Origin: an uncultured Porphyromonadaceae bacterium
Lineage (GTDB): Bacteria > Bacteroidota > Bacteroidia > Bacteroidales > Muribaculaceae
DNA: 64,000 bases
Assembly (NCBI GenBank): GCA_947176755.1
Contig: CAMWRW010000004.1
Location: forward strand, 1-64,000
Direction: 5' to 3'
Below, piece after piece: positions 1 to 13,239 of this stretch. Under the pieces are notes generated by a model that saw nothing but the letters and a program-made list of their open reading frames with translations, searched no databases and was not told where the DNA came from. Position numbers and translations under genes: made by a program. Numbering within the stretch: the stretch's first letter is position 1; every line of letters starts with the position of its first letter.

Positions 1-1
1 C

Positions 2-2676
<2,675 letters not shown>

Positions 2677-2740
2677 TCAGACAGACCTATTGATAGCCAG
2701 ACCTATTAATCATCAGAGCAACATTCGAGTAATTCCAGCT

Positions 2741-2776
2741 AAAGTTGACCGGAGGCGTTTGTTTCCGGTCAACTTT
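2741..2776 (+). terminator. Intrinsic terminator after thiH
   Basis: aaagttgaccgga / tccggtcaacttt perfect 13-bp stem, 10-nt loop, followed by T-run. Confidence 0.85.
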
Positions 2777-2832
2777 TTTGCTTTTTCAAACGTTAGAGAA
2801 ATAAATCCTAAAACCATTAATTGCATTAAATT

Positions 2833-3411
2833 ATGAAATTCACACAACCAAGACTCCCCTATTCTATCGATGCACTGCAACCCGTCATCTCCCCGACCAC
2901 GATTGATTATCATTATGGGAAACATGAGAAGGCCTATATTGATAATCTAAATACCCTGATTGAAGGAACCGAATATGAGGATATGGCTCTTGAGAAAATA
3001 ATCTGTGAGAGCGATGGGAAAATCTTCAACAATGCTTCTCAGGCGTGGAATCATATTTTCTATTTTTTCCAGTTCTCTCCCAACGGACTGAAAGATCCTG
3101 CCGGAGCACTCCACGATAAAATCGTTGAGACATTCGGGTCGGTCGATGAATTCAAAAAGAAATTTGAAGAAGCCGGAGCTACATTGTTCGGTTCGGGTTG
3201 GGTATGGCTCAGCGCCGACGACAAGGGCGACCTTTATATCACTCAAGGGAAAGATGCTGAGAACCCCATGACTAAGGGACTCCGTCCGATACTCGTATTC
3301 GATGTATGGGAACACGCCTACTATCTGGATTACCAGAATCGTCGCGCCGAATATCTCCACAAACTGTGGGATATAGTCGATTGGGGAATTGTATCCTCAC
3401 GATATGAATGA
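2833..3411 (+). CDS. sodB: Superoxide dismutase, Fe/Mn family
   Basis: YHYGKHEKAY, NNASQAWNHIFYFFQF, GSGWVWL, DVWEHAYYLDYQNRR. Confidence 0.94.
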   Translation: MKFTQPRLPYSIDALQPVISPTTIDYHYGKHEKAYIDNLNTLIEGTEYEDMALEKIICESDGKIFNNASQAWNHIFYFFQFSPNGLKDPAGALHDKIVETFGSVDEFKKKFEEAGATLFGSGWVWLSADDKGDLYITQGKDAENPMTKGLRPILVFDVWEHAYYLDYQNRRAEYLHKLWDIVDWGIVSSRYE

Positions 3412-3449
3412 TTATCGCTATAATCAAAATTTGCTTTATAAAATATCTG

Positions 3450-3478
3450 AGGAGTCCTGCATCGGTAGGGCTCCTCGA
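3450..3478. terminator. Hairpin between convergent sod and CotH genes (first of two)
   Basis: gaggagtcct ... agggctcctc with one wobble; downstream of sod. Confidence 0.6.
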
Positions 3479-3511
3479 ATATTCTTAGACCGTGTTGCAT
3501 CAATACAAACC

Positions 3512-3553
3512 AAAATGGATGAGTCATGTTTTGAATTATGACTCACCCATTTT
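3512..3553. terminator. Bidirectional terminator hairpin between sod and CotH genes
   Basis: aaaatggatgagtcat / atgactcacccatttt 16-bp stem with one wobble, flanked by A and T tracts. Confidence 0.75.
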
Positions 3554-3593
3554 TATAAGATAGCCTTATCGGTATCGAGCTAAGAAAAGAATT

Positions 3594-6116
3594 TTACTTC
3601 ACGATAAGTTTTCTTGTCTGGCCGCCCTTGCGTTCGATTACTATCATGCCGGGAACAGGCTTGCCGATGCGATGACCATTGATGTCGAAGAAGATAGTCT
3701 CTGTCGTTGCTTCAATAACAGTTTCGAGCACATCAGTTTCAACATAGTCGGGAAGCGGCGCTGCCGGCGTTGTGTCGCGTGCAGGTTCTGAGGCGAGCGG
3801 CATTGCCGAATAGTTGCCGAACTGATTTTTCAGCCATTCAATCTTATTCGAAAGATGGTTTTTAGCAGCGTCTGCACGAGCATTCATATCGCGATTATCG
3901 GCAACCTGTTGCCCATCAGTAGGAGTAGGCTCGTTGTGCCAGCGTTTATAGTCGGCTTCCGCACCGGCTTTTACGCGAGAAACATAAGTATTGATATCAT
4001 CGTAAAGGCCATCGAAACAGTTCTGCATGAACCAAACCCATGTTTCACGAACTTTATTGTTGAACTTTGCATTCTGACGGATTGAGGCAATCCAGGTGTT
4101 ACCCCAAGTTCCGTGATTATAGAAGAAGTCATTTGTCGGACCATTAAAGGCATTTCCGAAGTCCCACAGAGGGGAGAAATGCCATTTCTGACCTTCCCCG
4201 CGATCACGGAACAGATAGGTTGAGCCATGGTAAGCCTCCGTGTGGGAAACTATTTCCTCGACAATATAATAACGAGCGGCATCGTCGAGATCAAGATAGC
4301 TCCATACGATGTCAGCGTTGATTCCTATTGCATCATTAATTGTAGAAAATTGATCTCTTACGAATTGACGTTGCAACTCGGAATATTCTTCAGGAGTGTC
4401 GTAAGTTATTCGGAGCAAATCACGGAAACCGACATTGACACAGCCCTTTTCCTCCATCTGAATCTGATTGTCCTCATCATAGTTGTCAAGCTCTACCAGA
4501 TAACCGCCGCTAATGAGCTTGGGATCTGTCTCGCCATCTTCAAGTTCCTCAATCTCGATACGTCCATCTTCAACACGGATGGACTCGGTGAGGAAGTAGA
4601 TACCACGATAATTGCCATTAATTACGACTTCAACAGGCTGTTGCGAGGGAGTCCAGGGGAGACCGATACGCTGGCCGAGATTGAAACCGATAAAATTACG
4701 AAGGTAGCCATAGGTGTCGTCGGCATGAGCGAGAATTGCATAGTGTTTGCTCTTGCTCATTCCGAGAAGCGACTGCTTTTTATCAAGTTTCAACTTAAAC
4801 GGCTTTTTCGAGAACCCCTTTCGGGTCCAGTTGCCGCGAGCCTTAATTTGCAACGGAAGGGGAGATTCCTGAGAACCTACGGAAGAAGCACCAAGCTCTT
4901 CAGCCCATGCACAACCGTTGAGATCGAGCCAGTATTCAGCGAACGTAAAATAGTTTTTGTGATCTAAATAATAGCTGGTCACTTCATTATTGAATGAAGT
5001 GTGGTCTGCATCATTATAAACATTAATATAGAGAACAGGAAGGGTTCCGGAGAGACCATCCAAAGTAGGATTCACGATTTCACCCCCTTCACCCTCCACA
5101 TACAATGTAAGGTCGCGGTCGGGACTGTATGAAAACCGGAGAGTTACATTGGCAAGGTTCTCAGCCCTCCAGTTATTACCTTCCCCGGATTGTTTGGGAT
5201 GGCTCATCACATAAGTTTTGCCGGCTACAATAAGATTATCCGACCCATTTTTGGGAGCACCGTAGTTAATTTTCCAATCACTATCGGAAATCTTGAATTC
5301 TCCGTTCAGATTCGGAATTGTCAATGTATAATTCCCGGAAGCATCGACCGCGAAACGATATTGGTCCTGACAGCTCCAACCATCGGTCATCGTGCCGCGG
5401 AGATAGAGGACCGGAAAATCAGCAGGTTCGATCGGATCAATGGGAGTGACATTCCCGCCTTCACCCTCGACCGAAAGGGTCAGATCCGCATTGGCTTGAT
5501 ACTTGAACTTCAAGGTTACATTCGTCAAAGAGGAGGAATTCCAGTTAGCACCGTTATAGCATGCCATTTCAAAGTTCTCTCCGGGTTTAATAAAAATTTC
5601 CCCGTTAACCGAACCGGGCGCACCATACTGCACGTCCCATTTATCATCGGCAATCTTGAATTCTCCATCTAAAGAAGGAACGGTGAGCGAGTAGTAACCG
5701 TCGGAGTCAACTGAAAACTTGTATTTCTCATTAATTCCCCACCCATTGCATTCGCCACGCAAGTAAAGGGTGGGATTGTTTGCGTTCAACGACTCGTTGA
5801 CAGAAGAAGCAGTGTAAATCTTTCCCTCAACAACATGAAGGTCGGCCGTTTGATCACCATCATTTCCTGCACTGAAGATAATCTTGTTTTCTGTGTCAGC
5901 GGTGGCAACATATACCTCGCGTCCGTCGACCGTTGACTGTTCAGTGAGTCTAAGTCCCGGGAAAGCACCAAGAGGCGTATCTCCGGATTGTGTCCAAGTA
6001 AAAAGGTAGACCTGACTCCAGTTGGCAGTATTTTCAAAATACACCTTCACTGAAGAGGCGCTCAAAGTCAAGGCCGCAATAAGCGTCAGACAAAGAGCGG
6101 AGAAAAATTTTCTCAT
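3594..6116 (-). CDS. CotH-kinase-family secreted protein with N-terminal CBM26-like module, two SusE/F-like repeats and T9SS-like C-terminus
   Basis: Signal peptide; VKVYFENTANWSQVYLFTW...KIIFSAGNDGDQTADL (CBM26-like); repeated LYLRG..GEFKI.D..W...YGAP modules; CotH core (KPFKLKLDKKQSLLGMSKSKHYAILAHADDTYGYLRNFIGFNLGQRIGLPWTPSQQPVEVVINGNYRGIYFLTESIRV, FSPLWDFGNAF); C-term FFDINGHRIGKPVPGMIVIERKGGQTRKLIV. Confidence 0.85.
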   Translation of the reverse strand: MRKFFSALCLTLIAALTLSASSVKVYFENTANWSQVYLFTWTQSGDTPLGAFPGLRLTEQSTVDGREVYVATADTENKIIFSAGNDGDQTADLHVVEGKIYTASSVNESLNANNPTLYLRGECNGWGINEKYKFSVDSDGYYSLTVPSLDGEFKIADDKWDVQYGAPGSVNGEIFIKPGENFEMACYNGANWNSSSLTNVTLKFKYQANADLTLSVEGEGGNVTPIDPIEPADFPVLYLRGTMTDGWSCQDQYRFAVDASGNYTLTIPNLNGEFKISDSDWKINYGAPKNGSDNLIVAGKTYVMSHPKQSGEGNNWRAENLANVTLRFSYSPDRDLTLYVEGEGGEIVNPTLDGLSGTLPVLYINVYNDADHTSFNNEVTSYYLDHKNYFTFAEYWLDLNGCAWAEELGASSVGSQESPLPLQIKARGNWTRKGFSKKPFKLKLDKKQSLLGMSKSKHYAILAHADDTYGYLRNFIGFNLGQRIGLPWTPSQQPVEVVINGNYRGIYFLTESIRVEDGRIEIEELEDGETDPKLISGGYLVELDNYDEDNQIQMEEKGCVNVGFRDLLRITYDTPEEYSELQRQFVRDQFSTINDAIGINADIVWSYLDLDDAARYYIVEEIVSHTEAYHGSTYLFRDRGEGQKWHFSPLWDFGNAFNGPTNDFFYNHGTWGNTWIASIRQNAKFNNKVRETWVWFMQNCFDGLYDDINTYVSRVKAGAEADYKRWHNEPTPTDGQQVADNRDMNARADAAKNHLSNKIEWLKNQFGNYSAMPLASEPARDTTPAAPLPDYVETDVLETVIEATTETIFFDINGHRIGKPVPGMIVIERKGGQTRKLIVK

Positions 6117-6171
6117 AAGTAAATATAAGGTTAATGTTAGGTTAAGTTTCAGAGGTAATAGAAATATTAAG

Positions 6172-6203
6172 CAAATTTAGCAAAAAAATTCGAGATTAGC
6201 AAA
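6172..6203 (-). promoter_or_regulatory. Bacteroidetes-type promoter for the CotH gene
   Basis: On the minus strand TTTG (6203-6200), 20-nt spacer, TAAATTTG (6179-6172); matches TTTG-N19-21-TAnnTTTG. Confidence 0.65.
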
Positions 6204-6302
6204 CATTCCTTATTTTCAACAAGATATAAAGAATGACAAAAATAATCCCCCTTAACTCGCACCTTGCGATCAAGCAAAAGGCCCGGATTAGAGGAGATGA
6301 AT

Positions 6303-6333
6303 TTTGAGATAGAATATGAAATGATTAATTTTG
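6303..6333 (+). promoter_or_regulatory. Bacteroidetes-type promoter for the amylase gene
   Basis: TTTG (6303-6306), 19-nt spacer, TAATTTTG (6326-6333). Confidence 0.7.
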
Positions 6334-6364
6334 TAACAATATAACCCAACAATCACAATATACA

Positions 6365-7798
6365 ATGAACAAACTTCTTGCAGCCTCAATGGCGCTATTG
6401 ACGGCCGGCACCCCTATGTTTGCCAAAGACCGCGTAACTGTTAATCCCGATGCCACCAACACGGAAACAATTCTCCATGCGTGGAGTTGGAATTTTCCTG
6501 AGATGGGAAGGTCGATGAAAGAGATTGCAGATGCCGGTTTCACTATGATTCAGACATCTCCCGTACAGGCATGTTATGCACCCGAGGGAAGTGGAAAGAA
6601 AATATTTGATGAAAATGTAACAGAAGGAAACTGGTACTATTATTATCAGCCGACTGACTGGAAAATAGGCAATAATATCCTCGGGACACGCGACGAGATG
6701 AAAGCCATGATGGATTCCGCAGCGAAATATAACATCAAAGTGATCGTAGACGTGCTTCCCAATCACACGGCATTTGACATTGATGCCGTTTCCGACGACT
6801 TTTACAAGGCCGTAGGCGGTCGCGACAAGATGTTCCATAGCAACGGCCTGCAACCTGTCAGAGATTACAATGACCGGTTGGAATGCACGCTCTGGGGTTC
6901 AGGAGGCCTTCCGGATGTAAACACAGAAAATCCGGATTTCCAAAAATACTATATGGAATTTGTCAACGACCTCATTTCAATGGGAGTTCGCGGATTCCGT
7001 TATGACACGGCAAAACATATCGGCGTTCATTCCGATCCTGTCGACACGGCAGCCGGAGTGAAAGAGAATGACTTTTGGGACGTAGCCACGGGTCGGAAAG
7101 CAGTTAAAGGCGTGCGTCTTGCCATTCCATACGATTCATTGTTTGTTTACGGAGAAGTTCTTCAGGACAGAAACGTTCCGGAAAAGGAATATGCCGACTA
7201 TTTCGGACAGACCGCATCGGGTTACGGACATATATTGCGCGAAGTGCTTGAGAAACACACTGCCAACGGAAAAGATCTCACGAGCTATCATCATCAGGCA
7301 GCCCCGGAGTTCCTCACTACATGGGTAGAGAGCCATGACACGTATGCAAATGCCCACGAATCGGCACACCTCACCGACGATCAGATACGCACGGGATGGG
7401 TATTCCTTACTGCCCGCCAGAACGGCACTCCCCTCTTCTTCAGTCGACCTGCAGGTTCGACGCGCACGAACTACTATGGCAACAATGTTCTCGGCGCACG
7501 CGGCAACGATGAATTCAAGCATCCTGAAGTGTCGGCAGTCAACAAGTTCCGTCAGGCGATGAACGGTCAGAAAGAGGATGTCCGCTATTCCGAGAACGGA
7601 CAGGTGCTTCTCGTGAACCGCGGTAAAAAGGGAGCAGCCGTTGTCAATATCGGCACTTCCGCCAATTATGTCAAACTCCCCACGGGACTTCCCGACGGCA
7701 CTTACCGTGACGAAGTATATGGAAAAGAGTTCAAGGTAAAGAAAGGCGTCCTGTACGGCCTCCTTGCCCCCGAACGAAGCTACATCCTTAAGAAATAA
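6365..7798 (+). CDS. Secreted GH13-family alpha-amylase
   Basis: Signal peptide MNKLLAASMALLTAGTPMFAK; VDVLPNH, GFRYDTAKH (nucleophile Asp), VYGEVLQ (acid/base Glu), WVESHDTYAN. Confidence 0.92.
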   Translation: MNKLLAASMALLTAGTPMFAKDRVTVNPDATNTETILHAWSWNFPEMGRSMKEIADAGFTMIQTSPVQACYAPEGSGKKIFDENVTEGNWYYYYQPTDWKIGNNILGTRDEMKAMMDSAAKYNIKVIVDVLPNHTAFDIDAVSDDFYKAVGGRDKMFHSNGLQPVRDYNDRLECTLWGSGGLPDVNTENPDFQKYYMEFVNDLISMGVRGFRYDTAKHIGVHSDPVDTAAGVKENDFWDVATGRKAVKGVRLAIPYDSLFVYGEVLQDRNVPEKEYADYFGQTASGYGHILREVLEKHTANGKDLTSYHHQAAPEFLTTWVESHDTYANAHESAHLTDDQIRTGWVFLTARQNGTPLFFSRPAGSTRTNYYGNNVLGARGNDEFKHPEVSAVNKFRQAMNGQKEDVRYSENGQVLLVNRGKKGAAVVNIGTSANYVKLPTGLPDGTYRDEVYGKEFKVKKGVLYGLLAPERSYILKK

Positions 7799-7827
7799 GG
7801 TTATGACTTAAAAATGGAATTACATAG

Positions 7828-7862
7828 AATAGCGTGCCAATGAACAGAATTGGCACGCTATT
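7828..7862 (+). terminator. Intrinsic terminator after amylase
   Basis: aatagcgtgccaa / ttggcacgctatt perfect 13-bp stem, 9-nt loop. Confidence 0.85.
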
Positions 7863-7960
7863 TGTATACTATATAAAGCAAGGCCGAGAATCGAATAACG
7901 ACTCCCGAGCTTCTGAAAGACAGATATAGAAAAGAAACCAAAATAAAAAAGTAGAAACTT

Positions 7961-8233
7961 ATGAATATCCGACCTTTAGCCGACCGTGTGCTTGTTCAGC
8001 CCACGGCAGCAGAAGAAACAACGTATGCAGGAATAATCATTCCCGATACAGCCAAAGAGAAATCACTTCGGGGCACAGTTCTGGCCGTTGGTCAGGGCAC
8101 GAAGGATGAGGAGATGCTCCTTGAGGAAGGCGATGTAGTTCTTTTCGGCAAATTCGCCGGTACAGAAATCGAAGTCGAAGGAGAGAAATACCTTATTATG
8201 CGTCAGAGTGATGTTCTCGCGGTTCTCGGCTAA
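7961..8233 (+). CDS. groES: Co-chaperonin GroES
   Basis: MNIRPLADRVLVQPTAAEETTYAGIIIPDTAKEKSLRGTVLAVGQGTK; directly upstream of groEL. Confidence 0.98.
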   Translation: MNIRPLADRVLVQPTAAEETTYAGIIIPDTAKEKSLRGTVLAVGQGTKDEEMLLEEGDVVLFGKFAGTEIEVEGEKYLIMRQSDVLAVLG

Positions 8234-8282
8234 CCGATGAATGATTAAAATACAATTCTTCAACCTAAAGAAAAGGAAATAA

Positions 8283-9923
<1,641 letters not shown>

Positions 9924-9963
9924 GCCGGAGTTTCACAGGCCTGATAAGCCGATAAAAATTTTC

Positions 9964-9994
9964 AAGAGACCGTTTCCACCGGGAGCGGTCTCTT
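9964..9994 (+). terminator. Intrinsic terminator after groEL
   Basis: aagagaccg / cggtctctt stem followed by T-rich stretch. Confidence 0.8.
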
Positions 9995-10097
9995 TCTTAT
10001 GTTTACCCCAATGAATTAAAAAACTGAGACAGGAATAGGTGAAATCGGTAATTTTCGCTAATTTTGCATAAAATCACTCCCCTATCATTACCTTCCC

Positions 10098-10982
10098 ATG
10101 GAACTAAGAGGACTCGGAGTCGCATTGATAACGCCCTTCGATGAACGCAAGCAGATAGATTATCCCGCACTCGAAAGAATGATTGATCATCTTCTGGCGG
10201 GAGAGACAGATTATATTGTTGTTTTAGGGACAACCGGAGAGACCCCGGCTTTATCAGCCCAAGAAAAGAATGATATCCGGCGATTCGTCCGAGAACAAGT
10301 TTCAGGCCGCATTCCGCTTGTTTGCGGAATGGGAAGCAATAACACCATGGCGCTTGTCGACGAATTGCAGACCACTGATTTAGAAGGCTATGAGGCAGTT
10401 TTATCTGTCACACCCTTCTACAATAAGCCCTCTCAGGAAGGAATGTATCGCCATTTCTCCGAAGTTGCCCGCAACTCTCCCCTACCGGTGATACTGTATA
10501 ATGTTCCGGGGCGAACCGGAGTGAATCTTTCAGCCAAAACCACCTTACGTCTCGCCAATGACCACACCAATATCATCGGAATCAAAGAGGCTTCCGGCAA
10601 TTTCAAACAGATAGAGGAAATCATCCACGGCAAACCCTCGACCTTCAACGTGATCTCGGGAGACGATGCAATAACCTACCCTCTGCTTACGCTGGGAGCA
10701 ATCGGAGTCATATCAGTTGTCGGGAATGCATTCCCTAAAGAATTCGGCAAAATGGTCAGACTCTGTCTGGAGGGAAACTATCGAGAGGCACTTCCCATCC
10801 ATACAGGATTCAGCCGATTGTATGACGAATTATTCGTCGATGGCAATCCGGCCGGGGTCAAATGCCTTCTTAATGCGATGGGTCTGATTCGTAATGAACT
10901 GAGGCTGCCGCTTGTTCCGACACGCTTTGAAACCAACGAAGAAATTCATGCTATTCTTCGCGAATTGAGGAAAAATCTTTAA
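10098..10982 (+). CDS. dapA: 4-hydroxy-tetrahydrodipicolinate synthase
   Basis: GVALITPF, LGTTGETPALS, VTPFYNKPSQEGMYRHF, ILYNVPGRTGVNL, IIGIKEASGN, SGDDAITYPLLTLGAIGVISVVGNAFP. Confidence 0.96.
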   Translation: MELRGLGVALITPFDERKQIDYPALERMIDHLLAGETDYIVVLGTTGETPALSAQEKNDIRRFVREQVSGRIPLVCGMGSNNTMALVDELQTTDLEGYEAVLSVTPFYNKPSQEGMYRHFSEVARNSPLPVILYNVPGRTGVNLSAKTTLRLANDHTNIIGIKEASGNFKQIEEIIHGKPSTFNVISGDDAITYPLLTLGAIGVISVVGNAFPKEFGKMVRLCLEGNYREALPIHTGFSRLYDELFVDGNPAGVKCLLNAMGLIRNELRLPLVPTRFETNEEIHAILRELRKNL

Positions 10983-10987
10983 CCCTA

Positions 10988-13198
10988 TTGGAAAATAAGT
11001 CGTTAACACGCATAGATCCTGCAACTGTCCAAAAAATAAAAGACACGGCAGATATTGTCGAGGTCGTGGGAGACTATGTCCATCTGATTCGTAGCGGAGC
11101 GAATTACAAAGGGTTGTGTCCGTTTCACAATGAGCGCACGCCCTCTTTTTCCGTGAATCGCGCCCGAAATTTCTGTTACTGCTTTTCCTGCAAGAAAGGG
11201 GGCTCCCCCGTAAATTTCATAATGGAAAAGGAAGGGCTGACCTATGCGGAGGCTCTTCGACATCTTGCCAACCGTTATGGCATCAAGATCGAGGAGAGGG
11301 AATTGACAGATGAGGAACGCGCGCGCCAATCGGAAAGGGAATCCATGTTTGTAGCCAATGAATGGGCTATGAAACTAATGGAGCACGACCTTTTGTCGAC
11401 CGAAGAGGGCCAGGATGTCGGATTGACTTATCTTACACAACGAGGGGTCACGGAAGAAGCTATCAAGGCCTTCCACCTTGGATATGCCTTGGATTCACGC
11501 GATCATCTACGAAAAATGGCGTCGAGACAAGGCATAAATATCGATGTTTTGAAAAGCGTCGGTCTTGTTGGAACATCTCAGCAAGGAGTCGATTACGACA
11601 GGTTCCGCGGCCGGGTAATATTTCCCGTTCTGAGCACATCCGGCAAAGTGATTGCATTTGGAGGCAGAACCCTGAAGAATGATGTAGCCAAATATGTAAA
11701 TTCGCCGGAATCGACAATCTACAAAAAAAGCAATGAGCTTTATGGCATTTTTCAGGCTCGCCAAAGCATGGTGAAGGAGCAGAAGTGTTTCCTGGTGGAA
11801 GGATACATGGATGTGATAGGAATGTGGCAGGCAGGAATGAAAAATGTTGTTGCATCCAGCGGAACGGCACTCACTGACGGTCAGATTGCGCTGATTCACA
11901 GATTCACCAACAATGTCACGCTGATTTACGACGGAGATGCGGCAGGAATCAAGGCCTCCCTGCGAGGAATCGATATGCTGCTGCGCAATAATATGAACGT
12001 CAAAGTGCTCCGTCTACCACCGGAACATGATCCCGACTCATTCGCACGCACCCATTCGCATGCGGAATTTCAGGAATACGTCAAAGAGCACGAAACAGAC
12101 ATCATTCGCTTCAAGGCCAGAGTGCTGTTGACAGAGGCCGGAGATGATCCTCAGCGGAGAATCACGGCAGTCAACAGCGTTGCGGAATCAATAGCCAATA
12201 TAAATGATCAGGTTGCGCGCGATGTCTACATTCAGGAATGCAGCATGCTGATGCATGTTTCTGAAGAGAATATAGCAGCGAATGTGGCCACGGCCCGGGC
12301 ACGCCTTCTCGGCAAAGCACGCGCCGGAGCCTCAGCCGCTGGGGGAAACTACGCTCCCGGGGCAAGGCCTTCCACACCAACGCCGACAAGCATATCGACG
12401 GAAAATAACGCCGACAATTCCACACCATCGGCTCAATCGCAACCACTCAACACATCCCTACCACTTCTGCCGCTTGAAAAACAAGTGGTGAAGCTTTGTG
12501 TCAGGTATGCTTATCTGCCATTCTGTCGCGAATCGGACACAAGCGAAAGGATGCTGAACGTGTTGCAATTCGTATCAGAAGAACTTGAGGCCGATGAAAT
12601 TACATTCACTGTCGAAACCTTCAAACGGATTTTCAACGTCTTAACGGAGCATTCCGAGGCTTTCGAAACAGCTCTTCAACAACGTATTCCCGAGATTGAA
12701 AAAGATATAGAGAAAGAACGCAGCGACGCTTACGAAGAGTTTGCATCAAAAGATCTTTCAGTCTCAGAAATCCAGAAATCAGAGAAACTTCTGGAGTTTG
12801 AACTTACGCGAAAAAGAGAGGTCTATGAAAGGAATTTCATAAAAGACTATTCAGCACGCCTTCTTGCGAGCCATGAAGACGACGGAATCCGGAGGGTTGC
12901 AACCGAACTCCTACATGAACCACATCAGCTAAGCCACATTTACACTCGCAATAACACAACGGAGAGTGAAGAGGATGCATTGCCGGTGTTACTTCCACGC
13001 GCCCTGACCGAATGGAAAAATGAAATTCTTAACCTCCGGCTTTCCGCCCTTTTCAACAGAATGAAAGAACTATCGGAATGCGGGGGTGACTCCAAGGAAC
13101 TGGAGAACCTTCAGCTTGCTATCACATCCATAATGAAACACCGTTCAACAATGGCAAAGTATATCGGGGAGCGTGTGATTTTCGCAAGACACAAATAA
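10988..13198 (+). CDS. dnaG: DNA primase DnaG (apparent TTG start)
   Basis: CHC2 zinc motif CPFHNERTPSFSVNRARNFCYCFSCKKGG; TOPRIM region FLVEGYMDVIGMWQAGMKNVVASSGTALT and IYDGDAAGIKASLRGIDMLL. Confidence 0.96.
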   Translation: MENKSLTRIDPATVQKIKDTADIVEVVGDYVHLIRSGANYKGLCPFHNERTPSFSVNRARNFCYCFSCKKGGSPVNFIMEKEGLTYAEALRHLANRYGIKIEERELTDEERARQSERESMFVANEWAMKLMEHDLLSTEEGQDVGLTYLTQRGVTEEAIKAFHLGYALDSRDHLRKMASRQGINIDVLKSVGLVGTSQQGVDYDRFRGRVIFPVLSTSGKVIAFGGRTLKNDVAKYVNSPESTIYKKSNELYGIFQARQSMVKEQKCFLVEGYMDVIGMWQAGMKNVVASSGTALTDGQIALIHRFTNNVTLIYDGDAAGIKASLRGIDMLLRNNMNVKVLRLPPEHDPDSFARTHSHAEFQEYVKEHETDIIRFKARVLLTEAGDDPQRRITAVNSVAESIANINDQVARDVYIQECSMLMHVSEENIAANVATARARLLGKARAGASAAGGNYAPGARPSTPTPTSISTENNADNSTPSAQSQPLNTSLPLLPLEKQVVKLCVRYAYLPFCRESDTSERMLNVLQFVSEELEADEITFTVETFKRIFNVLTEHSEAFETALQQRIPEIEKDIEKERSDAYEEFASKDLSVSEIQKSEKLLEFELTRKREVYERNFIKDYSARLLASHEDDGIRRVATELLHEPHQLSHIYTRNNTTESEEDALPVLLPRALTEWKNEILNLRLSALFNRMKELSECGGDSKELENLQLAITSIMKHRSTMAKYIGERVIFARHK

Positions 13199-13239
13199 GG
13201 AGGGCTGCAAGAAAAAGAAATAAACAGAAAAGAAATGAA

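Noticed and set aside
4227-4967. 246-aa ORF antisense to the CotH gene
   Set aside because: Overlaps a well-supported multidomain gene; no motif of its own.
7863-7960. CIRCE (HrcA) operator upstream of groES
   Set aside because: No TTAGCACTC-N9-GAGTGCTAA-like inverted repeat is present.
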